A stretch of 64,000 bases of DNA from Urophycis tenuis (taxonomy: Eukaryota; Chordata; Actinopteri; Gadiformes; Phycidae): the NCBI GenBank assembly GCA_036785325.1, contig JAXIVH010000007.1:12293018-12357017 (forward strand), written 5' to 3'. The notes under the pieces were generated by a model. It was not told where the DNA came from. It ran no database searches and saw nothing but the letters and a program-made list of their open reading frames with translations. Each line of letters opens with the position of its first letter. Position 1 is the first letter of the stretch. Shown piece by piece: positions 10,626 to 21,540 of this stretch. Both the position numbers and the translations under genes were made by a program.

Positions 10626-10739
10626 CAATGTTATGGAGGGATGAGGGTGGGGCACAGAGAGGAAGACAAGATGTTCACAGATCCCCATGTGGAATCTGTG
10701 AATATTTGGGGGTGACCTGCCCTCCATGCCTTGTTAAAG

Positions 10740-10910
10740 GGGTTAAGTTATCCTGTGTGTTATTTATTATTGGAGACGTTTTCAACATTTCATTCAGTTC
10801 TTCTAGTTGCAGTTCGCCTGTGCTAGGCTAGCACAAGTCAATGGTTTCAGCTAGCCTGCTGATAAAAACTAGAAATAAAACTAAACTTGCATGCAAGGTT
10901 AGTTTTGAGG
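10740..10910 (+). repeat. Dispersed repeat copy A (inverted partner at 51.85 kb)
   Basis: tattggagacgttttcaaca, then ttcttctagttgcagttcgc, match the reverse complement of 51855-51960. No ends are defined. Confidence 0.6.
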
Positions 10911-11847
10911 GACTATTTTCTGCCGGTAACCGAGGTAATATCAGTCCGCCACTGCCGTATACTTCCTACCAGGAAGTATAACACTGCTGCTGAGACACAA
11001 GGCCCTCAAAATGCGATGCCATGCAAGGTTGGTTTTATTTAAAACATTCCATCAACACAGACATTGACATCGATAGTCTGGCGTTATAATTTATTTGCCT
11101 CGGGTATACTGTGAGGTGAGACTGTTTTTATTACACTGTAAAAGATTATCAATTGATTCAACTTGAAAAGGCGTGTAAATGTATTGCCTTAACTGAAAAT
11201 AATGAAGTGAGTTGGCTAAACAAGGCAATGAAGTTGTCAACTTGATGGCTAGTTCCTCTGACAAATATGACCTGTTCCATCAACAAAGGAGTAATTTTTA
11301 ATACAACATTCTATTTAGTGGATGCAACTTAAATGATGCATCATATCAACCTACTTGTGTTGAGTCAACTCAAGTGGTCCTGACGAGCATTTTGAAGTTG
11401 TGTTGACCAAAGTTTGTACTGAGCTCACTTACATAATGCGTGTTGTATTAACTTTTCCACACTGAAAAAAAATATTTTTGTAATTATTATTTCAATTATC
11501 TATATAAATTCTACAAAAAATACGAATACAGTGCTTTTACTTTAAAATAGCATTTTTTTTAATGTAGTGCATTACTTGGTGATTGCTTGTAATTATGTGT
11601 TTTCAGTTTTGTATCTAAATTGAATAATTCAATCCAAGTAAAATTCACTAAACCAGTTCATTCAGTTCAGCTTAATTAGTTGATATTTCCAAGTAAAACG
11701 TAATTGAGTGACATCAGTGAATCTGGCAACATTCTCGTCATTGGAGCAGGACGTCAAAGCCCCGCCCCACATTAGAGCGGTCTTTCGTCCGACACGTACG
11801 TCCATGTTCCACATTTCAACTAGGTTGGCGGACTTTGTTGAATAAAG
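10911..11847. other. AT-rich repeat-like sequence, no gene seen
   Basis: Contains a short palindrome (atacttcctaccaggaagtat, about 10960-10980) and acactgtaaaa/ttccacactgaaaaaaa motifs like ends of dispersed fish MITEs. No coding content was recognised. Confidence 0.4.
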
Positions 11848-12407
11848 GTCCTTCCACACCAAGGCGGATTCGGATTGCGGAGCGGAAAGCGGAAAAAAAA
11901 GCGAATGCGAAATTCCGCTTGAAAATTCCGCACCTGCGTCCACACCAGGTGCGGTGCGTTTTTTTTTATATTCCGTGTTCTATTCCGCCCAGCTTTCGCG
12001 CCGTACTATAGCGGATTTGGCCCGTGACTGTCAGTCGTGAGAGTGTCAGTGGTAAAGATGTCATCAAGTGACGAAGATATTATAGTGATCAACATGTTAG
12101 AGAATAGGAAGAAAAAAAAAGAAAGTTTTGGGTTCACCCCTTGTTGGAGCGGAGGCGACAGCATCTAACACCGATCCTGGCGCATCGAGCTCTTTGTTTT
12201 AACAGACAATTTGATAATGGACATATTGCTAATAGGCTAATATACAATTTACATTGATTGCACTAGGCAAATAACATTTTAGTTTGTATGCACGCATTTT
12301 TTCTCTTTGGAGTTCGCTTGTTGCGATACAGTTTGTGCGCACTGTCAGCTCATCTGTTCTTCAGCAGGGGAGGGCGAGTGTTTAAAAAAAAAAAAAAAGG
12401 AGACAGA
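11848..12407 (+). mobile_element. Truncated PIF/Harbinger copy (left end and broken exon 1)
   Basis: Starts with the Harbinger left end (aaggtccttccacaccaagg + cggat) after TAA. The frame from 12058 (MSSSDEDIIVIN...) resembles exon 1 of the element at 12694 but frameshifts in the AAAAAAAAA run near 12113-12121 and stops at about 12168. The remainder is missing. Confidence 0.7.
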
Positions 12408-12610
12408 GGTAAGGCCCTTCCACACCAAGGCGGATTTTCTGCGATTTTCCGAGCGAATTTCCGCACGGAATTTCACTGATTAACAAACACATGTGTTTTA
12501 ATGAAGCTGTGCACACTGAAAGGCGAAATCCGCTGAGCGGAAAAAAATATCGGACCAGTCTGTTTTGAAGCGGAATTTCGCTTGCGGAAAAATGTTCCTG
12601 ACCAATCAAA
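12408..12610. mobile_element. Short Harbinger-derived fragment
   Basis: Left-end sequence taaggcccttccacaccaag + gcggat followed by GCGGAA/TTCCGC motifs. No coding part. It sits directly between the other two Harbinger left ends. Confidence 0.6.
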
Positions 12611-12895
12611 ATATGATTTGGTTGTGTTCTATTTACGGCAGGGGGTGCGGATGCGGGCGGGGGTGGTGTAAATCAAGGGGGGGACCACTCTACAGGCCTG
12701 TCCACACCAAGGCGGAATACGAATTTGCGGAGCGGAAACGCGAAAAATGCGAAAAGCGAAAATTCCGCATGTAAAGTGTCCACACCAGCGGAGCGAAATT
12801 GCGGAGCGATTTTTTTTATATTCCGCGTTCTATTTCGCACTGCTTTCACGCCAACTATCAGTAGCGCGAGTAACTAGGCTGTAACTGTTGCCAAG

Positions 12896-14419
12896 ATGTC
12901 ATCCAGTGATGAAGACCTAATAATAATTGATTTATTGACTCGAAAAAGAAAAAGGAAGTTTTGGGTCCATCCGTTGTTGTTGCGGAGGCAGCAACAGGGA
13001 GAGTGTCATCACTTGATCCAGGAGCTCAAACTGTATCATGACCGGTTCCGGCAATATTTCAAGATGAGTGTGGTACAGTTTGAGGCGCTTCTCACCATCG
13101 TTGCTCCTCACCTGAGGAGGCAACTGACCAACTTCAGGGTGCCCATCGACCCAGAACAAAGACTGGCAGTGTGTTTGAGGTAAGGAATTTCTAATCATTG
13201 TCCTACTTTCATTACATTCATTACTGGACTACGCTGTCATTATCTGACGCTGTAGGCTATTTATCAAATCTTGTATTCGAGTAGCCTAGGCTAGCTAATT
13301 AGCTGCTCTGTCGTGTCTCACGCAAGAAAGTTATGAATATGAATGGTGCCAAAGGATTAGTTCCTCTACTTTCAGGCCGTGTATCAAACTATTTAGCTGT
13401 CGTCATGCAATGTTCAAACCATATCTACGCAAGACAGACGAACTATTGGGGGGCAAGGGCGCAAGCTTGTGGAAATGGGGAGACGGAGATTTGCGCACGT
13501 GAAAGCAGGGATTTTTTAACAGTCAGACTAAAGGAAAATTGAATGTCATATGTAGCCAGTAGCGTAACAAGCCAAGACTGGGCCCGTAAACAAGATTATC
13601 AACGCGTGATGGCCATTAAAGCAGGTAGAATAAATGAGACGATTGACAGAAGTAGGCTAATCACACCACAGCAAGAACAAAACTGGTGACGGCGCACCAT
13701 AAATGGAGGAAAAACACTGGTGACGGTGCACCATAACAAACTCACTGCTAGGTTACTGCATTTACCCGGCTTTCCTCTGTCCAAAGTTGTAGATCAAATC
13801 CATAAGTTCCAGTTGACGACGCGCACGGGCATTCAACAAAATACACCAACACACATCGTCGTTCGCTTCGCTGATTATTTAATGGTCACTAATGTGTTGT
13901 CAATATCAATTCAAACATATTTGTGTATCTACAGTCCCTGCTTACCGATAGTTATGCCACTACATGTAGCCTACTACAAGTTTGTGTATTTCTTGCATAT
14001 GCTGTAGGCTAAATAACAAGTTAATATAAGCTACTCTATTTTTGTCTTGTTTTTTTAGATTTCTCAGTACTGGGGATTCATTCAGCACTATTGCCTCAAG
14101 TTTCAGACTGGGGAAGTCAACTGTGGCAGACATAATTCAGGAGGTCTGTGGCCTAATCTGGTCACTGTTGGTGGACCAATACATGCCGGCACCAACCGAG
14201 GAAATGTGGAGAAAATTGCAGCAGGGTTCCTAAAGCACAGGCATTTCCCAAACTGCATTGGTGCACTCGACGGCAAGCACGTTGTAATCCAGAAGCCAAC
14301 GGGATCAGGTTCCTCCTTTTTTAATTATAAAGGGACTTTTTCAATTGTTTTGCTGGCTCTAATGGACTTCAATTATAATTTTATTGCTCTGGATGTGGGA
14401 GCCTATGGGAGTAATAGCG
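12896..14419 (+). pseudogene. Harbinger transposase (HARBI1-like), frameshifted and truncated
   Basis: Exon 1 is 12896-13179 (MSSSDEDLIIIDLLTRK..., donor AG|GTAAGG). Exon 2 starts at 14059 after tttttttag and continues in phase (RFLSTGDSFSTIASSF..., a helix-turn-helix region with GKSTVADII). Near 14215 one A is missing from an A run, shifting the frame between EEMWRK and AAGFLKH. The DDE-fold motifs GALDGKH and NFIALDVGAYGSNSD follow. At about 14420 the coding sequence runs into a GT repeat, so the final catalytic Glu region is absent. Transposase function would be cut-and-paste integration at TWA sites; this copy cannot perform it. Confidence 0.8.
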
Positions 14420-14720
14420 ATGTGTGTGCGTGTGTGTGTGCGCGTGCATGTGTGTGTGCGTCCGCCGTGGCTGCGTGTGCATAAGTGTACATGTATATAT
14501 AACTGTGCCGTCCTTGGCTTCGGAAAGAAAATGTAAAAAAAAGAAAAACCTAAAGAACCACCCCCCCCCCACTGTGAATGCCTGTCTGTATGCGGGGGCT
14601 CGGTCGGGTCCCCAGATGTCGGGTCCGCAGATAATGATGTCCAAGATGATAATTTCCTTAACTGGTTCGTTCTTTGGATATGTCGTTCACCAACGCATCT
14701 CGTTGGTTCATTATATTAGA

Positions 14721-15370
14721 TTATACCTCCTGTGCTGCTGTGTCGATGAAGGACATGGCTTTCATGTACTTCCAGGTTTTTTTGGTCTGCCCTCCTGCTT
14801 GCCCACTGGTCCCCTGGTTGTCTTTTTTTGCCTTACGGTACGTGTCCATTAGGTTCTTCCATTGACTTATGACCTTGAAGACTGAAAAACAGAATACAAA
14901 ATGACATAGTTGTGTCGCCCTCCTATATTTGTATCCCCATCCTTTGAACAATTTAATATGTGTTCACAATTGAGGATTACAAGATTGTAAAAGGTTTTAT
15001 TCTGACAAATAGCCACGCCATAATACAAAGACGATACTAACTCATGATGCTAACTGATGCCTGCTGTTAACGTCACTACTGGCTTGGCACATCGCCACCA
15101 CAGGCTCTGACACTAATAATCTCAACAGCAAGATCACTCGATCTGTTTACACGTTGCTAGGCAACCATTACCATCTTTGCCGAGTTGCCGAGCAATACTG
15201 GCCCAGACGTTCTCCTTCAGCTCAGTGTCTTTGTAGTCTGCCCGACTTTTATCATACAGGACGGGGTTTTGGCTAACCAGAGTTATGAGTTGATCGCCCA
15301 TTTTGGGATTTTTGCCGGGTTTCCACCCCTCAGTTTTGCGTTCGATTATGTCACAGTAGAGCACAGCCAA
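14721..15370 (-). CDS. Harbinger-associated MADF-domain protein, two exons
   Basis: Exon 1 runs from a start at 15370 or 15301 to 15172 (LITLVSQNPVLYDKSRADYK, then IARQLGKDG, donor GATG|GTAATG). Exon 2 is 14721-14881 (acceptor tttttcag|, VISQWKNLMDTYRKAKK, WKYMKAMSFIDTAAQEV, TAA). MADF is a Myb/SANT-like DNA-binding domain, and in Harbinger elements the second protein helps bring the transposase to DNA. It is short and may lack a C-terminal tail, as similar residues continue after the stop. It lies convergent to the transposase. Confidence 0.7.
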
Positions 15371-15734
15371 GTCGTTGTCTGATTGGTCGCACCCTCTTTT
15401 TCGCTTGTGAAATTCGCTGTCAAAACAGACAGATTTGTTTTTGTTTTTTCCGCAGCGGATTTTCGCTTTTAGGTGTGCACAGAGTAATTAGAATACGTGC
15501 GTTTGTTAATTTGCGAATTTCGCTGCGAATATTCGCTGCGAAATTCCGCCTTTGTGTGGACAGGCCTTAAGTCAGTTTCTCCGCACTGAAAGCAGCGGCA
15601 GCGCTAGCAAATAGTATATTTTCTTGCTAGGTAGCTATCTTTGCTAGCACAAGGTATGTCCAGGGTTTCCGACAGCACTTTACAGCATAGGCGGCTTCCA
15701 AAGCAATATACGCCTGTCGCCTTAACTAACATCT

Positions 15735-15776
15735 TCAAAAAAAAAAATAATAATAATAATAAAAATAAAAATAAAA

Positions 15777-15820
<44 letters not shown>

Positions 15821-15822
15821 CG
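15735..15822. repeat. A-rich run and (TA)n microsatellite
   Basis: A-rich aataataat/aaaataaaa, then about 20 TA units ending at 15819. Confidence 0.9.
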
Positions 15823-16770
15823 CACAATCTAATTGATTCCTGCAAATCCAACACTTATTGGATTTATTATTATGCGGGAAATTCCCGCACACATTTACAG
15901 TGACGTATGTTCAACCAACGTCTGCAGCTGTGCTTACTGCAGGACCGGCCGGAACCGCTGTGTCCGACTGTCTGACTTTGACCCTGAACACACCTGTAGC
16001 TCTCTGCACCTCCCGCTAACATAACACAGACACACTAACAGTGCTATTAACGGGGCTTAAAGTATTTCGGCACCGTGTCGGATATCCGGCGTGTGGCGTA
16101 TGACTGCAAAAAAAAGTAAACATTAAAAAAAAACCTGTTGATGCTGCATAGGTTTTCAGTGTTCAGCCTCCGACTTTAACCTGCAGCACGTACAATATGA
16201 CCTCTTGGTTACCTCCGAGTGGTCTTGAACACAGCATCCAGGTCTGCGTTTGTTTCACCGAAATCCAAAGATGGAGCGGAAATTCATGAAGGCAGGGAAG
16301 AAGTCCTAACTGAAGAGGGACTTAATAAATTAAGTCCTGTTGAGGAGCTGCTGTTCGCGCTCCTCAACACACAAGTCGTTTGCCGGGAGCAACGGCCACA
16401 GCTGACGTACCGGCGCCAATGACAGATCGTGTTTGTGAGTTGAAAATACATGTGCGCGCGTTCATTGCTGAACACAATTTATCATTCACGATCGCTCAAC
16501 CGCTGGTAGATCTCTGTAAAAAGTTAAAAAGTTAAAGCACAATGCTAAAAAGTTGCCAAATCGCCTAGGTGCCAAATGTGGCCCACCATTTCATTTTATC
16601 TGGTCCGCGAAAACATGATAGGTGTATGAATGTTTTAACATGCGTTCCTTTCCAACTCATAAAATACTGATGATTTGTCACACCCCTAGGCGTCTGATCC
16701 TTCCACATCTGTATGAAGCAATCTGGGATCTCAATTGTGTGGAGGAGAACAGAGTGATGTCCAGAGTGAT
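15823..16770. other. Unassigned repeat-like sequence
   Basis: Short open frames only. None recognised as a domain. Confidence 0.4.
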
Positions 16771-18711
16771 GTGATGTCCTCTTGGGACATCTCGAAAAAA
16801 GCACAAAGTCACAGCTGTCTATTGGGTGTTGGGAAACATTCCAGTGCAGTTACATCCCACATTAATATCAATCTACCTAGCAATTCTGTGTAAGGCTGAA
16901 GACACCAAGCAGTTTGGATTCCAGTGAGTTTTAGAGCCACTGTTAACAGATATCCAAAGCTTGGAGAAAGATGGTCTTTTTGTTCCAGCGTTAGGGATAG
17001 CCATTAAAGATAATAAGATAAGTCATAAGATAATTACTTATCAATAAGATAATTTGGGAGCGCACTTTGTGGCAGGATTTGTTGAAAGCTTTGCAGGTTC
17101 GTATGTCTGCCAGTTTTGTGTTGGGGAGCGATCCAAGTTTCAGTCCGATGAAGTGAGATCTGGGTCTTTTCATCAAAGAACCAAAGATCAGCATACACTG
17201 CATGTACAGACAGCTGTGTCTAGTCCAGATCACACTCCTTGTTATGGTGTAAAAAAACAGTGTGCATTGTTAGAAAAACTTAAACATTTTCATGTAACAT
17301 CTGGTTACCCTCCAGATGTTTTACATGATTTGCTGGAGGGCATTGTTCCAGTGGAACTGGCTTTGGCATTTGATAACTTGATCAAGAAAACATATTTTTC
17401 TCTCATGGAACTGAAAGATGCCATTTGCAATTTCCCATACAAGTGGAGTGATAAAACAAATTGCCCTCATCTCATTCCTGCTAACTTTTCGACTCGAAAA
17501 TCAGAAGGATGCAACGCACATGAAAATTGGTGCTTGTTATGTCTTTTGCCTCTGATTATAGGTTTAAAAGTACCCGAACAAGAGCCTGTATGGCAGATGC
17601 TGATGACACTGAAAGACATTGTGGACCTTGTCATGTCTCCAGTCCATACAGAAGAAAGCATTTGCTTTCTTGACAGCATCATTTCAGAACACTGAAGCAG
17701 ATTCCTTGATGTTTTCCCCCAACATAAGCTCATTCCCAAGCACCATTTCCTTGAGCACTGTCCTTGGACACACTGGTTGTTTCATGAATATCTTGCTGTT
17801 CCTTGCAAATAAGCACCAGCTCATGATTGCATACCATCAATCACATGCTGCCAGACATCACTTGCAGTCACAAAAACAACAGAGGTCTCTTTAGATGTGC
17901 TCAAGGATGATCTGAAAGACCTAGTGAAATGCAGATTCCCTGCTGTTACGGCTGTGCATGTTGCCAATAATGTGTGCAGTTTAGGCACTAACTATGCAGT
18001 GGGAATGTTGGTGTGTTGTGGTTCCACTGCAGGACTGCCTGACTTTTCTGAAGTGTTGCAGATAATGGTGATTTGTAACAAACTGACTAACAACATTTTT
18101 TGTGAGACAACAAAATACATGGTACAATGAACACCTGAGGAGTTATGAATTGGAGAACACAGGGAGTGTGCAGTTACTTGAGCAAGGAGAGCTTAAAGAA
18201 TTTTATCTTTTGGCTCCATACACCCTTGCACGAAGACGCCTGACAACTTTGAAGCACCACATTTGCCTATCCTTTTAAGTATGAGGAGAGAAGCTTGTGA
18301 ATAAATGTCTCTTCTCTGTGGTTGCAGCTTTTTCCTGTTCAAAGGGCATCCTCAGCGAAACTGCGGATCACTTTTGGGGAGGATGATGTCCGCAAAATAC
18401 TTTTACCTGGGGCATCCCAAGCACACTTCAGAACCTCACTGATATTCTTCGAGAGACATTTGATATTACAGGACCATTCACTGTTATGTACCAGGACATG
18501 GATTTCGACAGTCAGTTCTTCACTTTGAGCTTGATTGAGAAAGTACAAGATAAAGCTAACCTCTAAGTAGTAAAAACTGAACCAGTGATCTTGAGTCTCT
18601 ACTCCTGTGGACATGTCAGAAGTGGAATCTCCAGTTCCACTATCCACAGATGCAAGCTCCTCCTCATCTGGATGCCACACAATCCTGTTGTCTTCCCCAG
18701 ATGAGAGTGGA

Positions 18712-18870
18712 ACATTCAAGATTTAAGTTCAAGATTCAAGTAAACTTTATTGTCAGTTTTCATGAATGTACAGGCCATACACAAGAACCGAAATGCCGTT
18801 TCCCTCAATCCCTGGTGCAAGACAGCATGCAATATAAATATAAATATATAAAAATATAAGTATCCAAAAA
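18712..18870 (-). mobile_element. LINE 3' tail (L2/Rex type) inserted in the pseudogene
   Basis: On minus it ends with ctgacaataaagtttacttg and repeats of aatcttg, the usual tail of L2/Rex-type LINEs. It is only about 150 bp. Confidence 0.6.
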
Positions 18871-19189
18871 TCTAAATAAAAATAAGAATAAATAACATCC
18901 TACAGGTCTAAGCCATGGCCATTTATGATTTGATGGCACACTTTTGAACAACACAAGAGTAACTAGTAGCATTCTCGAGAAGCTCGCAGAGACTATATTT
19001 GGCTTCAAAGCATATCCAACTGGTGTCCAGATTTTAGCTGTTGCTGAAGCCTTGGTAGAAAAATACCCATGTCTCAAAGAGCCAGGGTCTTTTTAATGGC
19101 CTATATGGTTGGCAACAGGGGATAAAGTATAAAATGGGCAACTACAGGGCAAAGTTAAGAGGTCACCAATTAGCCATTCCAGAGCTCTG

Positions 19190-19365
19190 GTCCTTATCTG
19201 TCTACTAGTTATGTACCTTGTTTCTATGTTGGATGTTCTACTGTCTTTATTCATTCATTGGTGTCTCTGTATGTTCCATGTTTGTTTATGCAGCAGTACC
19301 CTGTCTCTAAACCAAATTTCTCCCAAGGGAGACAAATAAATTAACTTGAACTCGAACTTGAACAC
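19190..19365 (+). mobile_element. LINE 3' tail (L2/Rex type), plus strand
   Basis: Ends gggagacaaataaattaact followed by tgaactcgaacttgaac. It separates two exon remnants of the pseudogene. Confidence 0.5.
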
Positions 19366-20146
19366 ACTGAAGAGATGATGCTCCAGTGAAGGGGGTTCAG
19401 TTAAAGGCTTTAAAAGGCCCCCAAAAAACTGAAGTGAACTATCTGCCACCACTGCCATTTGGTGAGACTGAGGAAACCTTAGAGGAGAGATTAGATTTTC
19501 TGAAGCAAATAAAGAAGAAGAACAATGAGAGGGCAATTAATGAGAAAATGGAGAAGTCCTTCGCTATGAGAAGAAGAGAGGTTGTCAGGGATTGCCCCGC
19601 AATCCGAGACCTCTTAGAGAGATGGCCTCCCCTGTTCTATGAAAATCAGGTAAATCCAGTTCTTGTTCATGCAGCAACTAAGTCTATGTGAGATCTCGAG
19701 TCATCTTAAACATGATTTTGTGTTTGTATCTCTCATTTAAGATCAAAGAGGAGTTTAAACGAATAACGACGATGCATCTGGAGCGAACATTTTTGTCCAG
19801 ATTGGACAGGCACACCACCAAACTCCTGGGGGAAGGGTGAGACTGCAGGGACCAAAATAAAACCAATGTTGACTCACTGAATGAGGTAAAATTTCAAATT
19901 ATTTTAGTTACATATGATGAGGTTATACACACTGAGAATGTATCAATCTTTTATTTAATCTGATCAGTATCTGTTGGTCTGATCCTCCTCCTTATCCTGT
20001 GGCCACAATTAACAATTTATTAAGTGTATTCAAACCTGTCATCTCTTCCGTAATATGTCCTCCAAAGCAGAGAGATTTACTGAATTTACTGAAGTGACCC
20101 TCTGAGTGAAGCGAGATCCCTTCCTACTGCCCATAGACATCAATGG

Positions 20147-20527
20147 AATCCATCCATCCATCCATTATCGTAACCGCTTATCCTCTACGAGGGTCGCGGG
20201 GGAGCTGGAGCCAATCCCAGCTGCAACGGGCGAGAGGCAGGGTACACCCTGGACAGGTCGCCAGCCTATCACAGGGCTAACATACATAGACAAACAACCA
20301 TTCACACTTCACACCTATGGTCAATTTAGAGACACCAATTAACCTAATCCCCAACCTGCATGTTTTTGGTCTGTGGGAGGAAGCCGGAGTACCTGGAGAG
20401 AACCCACGCAAGCACGGGGAGAACATGCAAACTCCACACAGAAAGGTCCCGGGTCCCAGGTGGATTCGAACCCAGAACCCTCTTGCTGTGAGGCGACAGT
20501 GCTAACCACTGCACCACCGTGCCGCCC
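20147..20527 (-). mobile_element. tRNA-derived SINE (V-SINE/HE1-like)
   Basis: On minus the head reads gggcggcacggtggtgcagt with an A-box-like part and a B box GGTTCGAATCC (20464-20474). A conserved core follows (tttgcatgttctccccgtgc), and the element ends in ATGG repeats seen on plus as tccatccatccatcca. It is an RNA polymerase III-derived retroposon mobilised by a partner LINE. Confidence 0.75.
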
Positions 20528-20628
20528 CATCAATGGAATAATTTCCCAAAATATTACTCTTGTGTGTGGGAATTCCTGTCCTTGCCTGGTTCATTTTGTG
20601 ATAGGAGGTACTGTTATGTTGCTGTTAT

Positions 20629-21540
20629 GAGCTTTGGAAGGCAGAGCCATTCCGTATAAAGTTTTTGATCCAGTCAGTCTACGACGTCCTCCCCAGCCCT
20701 TCCAACCTCTTCTGTTGGGGCCTGGCAGAAACACCTGCTTGCCCTTTGTGTCAGAGGAGAGGATCACTGGAGCACATCCTAAGCTGTTGCCCGAAAGCCC
20801 TGGGCGAGGGGCGCTATCGTTGGCGCCACGACCAGGTGCTCAAGGTGATAGCAGATACCATCTGCTCGGGGATCTCACTCAGCAAGCAGCAACAGCCAGC
20901 TAGGCATTCAATCACCTTTGTTAAATCTGGTGAGAAGCCTCAACAACGCCCAGGCCAAACAGGGGGGCTCCTGACAACAGCTAGGGACTGGCAGCTGAAG
21001 GTGGACTTGGGGAAACAGCTTAAATTCCCAGAGACCATCGCAGTGACCACACTTAGGCCGGACTTGGTTCTTATGTCAGAATCAACAAGGCAGGTGATAC
21101 TGCTGGAGTTGACTGTGCCCTGGGAAGACCGGATGGAGGAGGCATTTGAGAGGAAGAGGGCCAAGTATGAGGAGCTGGCAGGCGAATGCCGGCGCAACGG
21201 ATGGAAGACTCGTTGTAGTCCCATTGAGGTTGGTTGCCGAGGTTTCGCAGGCCAGTCACTCTGCAGGGCCCTCAAGTTGTTGGGAATAAGGGGACTGCAC
21301 AGCAAGAAAGCCATCAAGAACATCACTGATGCTGCTGAGAAGGCATCAAGATGGCTGTGGATCAGGAGGGGTGATCCGTGGGCCACACAAGCTACCTAGA
21401 CACAAGCCGGGGTCTGATCACCCCCGGCTGGGTCGCCTGGGCGAGGGTGTCTGATGTTGAGAGACCCGAAACACCCTATGACCTCAGGTTACATCACTGA
21501 TGATGTGTCTAGGTTGCACCAGAGGGTGTATATTAAACCA
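20629..21540 (+). mobile_element. 5'-truncated copy of the HERO/R2-type retrotransposon
   Basis: Nearly identical to 24265-25174 (offset 3636, changing to 3634 after a 2-bp indel near 21427). Holds only the Cys/His knuckle and restriction-like endonuclease region of the ORF (open from 20665 to 21399) and the 3' UTR, ending tattaaacca. The full-length copy begins at the next base. Confidence 0.85.

Larger units (their letters stand above)
12694..15567. mobile_element. PIF/Harbinger DNA transposon with transposase and MADF genes
   Basis: Terminal inverted repeats: left AGGCCTGTCCACACC followed by AAGGCGGAAT; right, on the other strand, AGGCCTGTCCACACA followed by AAGGCGGAAT. Flanks are TAC (left) and TAA (right), a decayed match to the 3-bp TWA duplication of this superfamily. 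Inside are two convergent genes, a transposase on plus and a DNA-binding MADF protein on minus, the classic Harbinger layout. The transposase is disabled, so the copy is probably non-autonomous now. Confidence 0.85.
16774..19842 (+). pseudogene. Decayed gene of a multicopy fish family (SAMD3-like C-terminal part)
   Basis: The frame from 16774 (KKHKVTAVYWVLGNIPVQLH, then LEPLLTDIQSLEKDGLFVPA) has a TGA at about 16924. A 40-bp AT-rich replacement near 17005-17048 follows, then a long open part 17051-17695 (GYPPDVLHDLLEGIVPVELA, WCLLCLLPLIIGLKVPEQEP). Further pieces read in shifted frames: 17700-18280; 18326-18545 (PB1-like); 18950-19180 (SILEKLAETIFGFKAYPTGV); 19383-19650 (EVNYLPPLPFGETEETLEER); 19740-19842 (EEFKRITTMHLERTFLSRLD). 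Order and content match a large teleost family often annotated as sterile alpha motif domain-containing 3-like. Function is unknown and copies behave like dispersed genes. The next exon lies at 25463, beyond inserted retroelements. Confidence 0.65.

Noticed and set aside
20464..20474. tRNA gene suggested by the B box GGTTCGAATCC
   Set aside because: No cloverleaf or complete A box is present. The motif belongs to a SINE head, as it does at 47598-47608.
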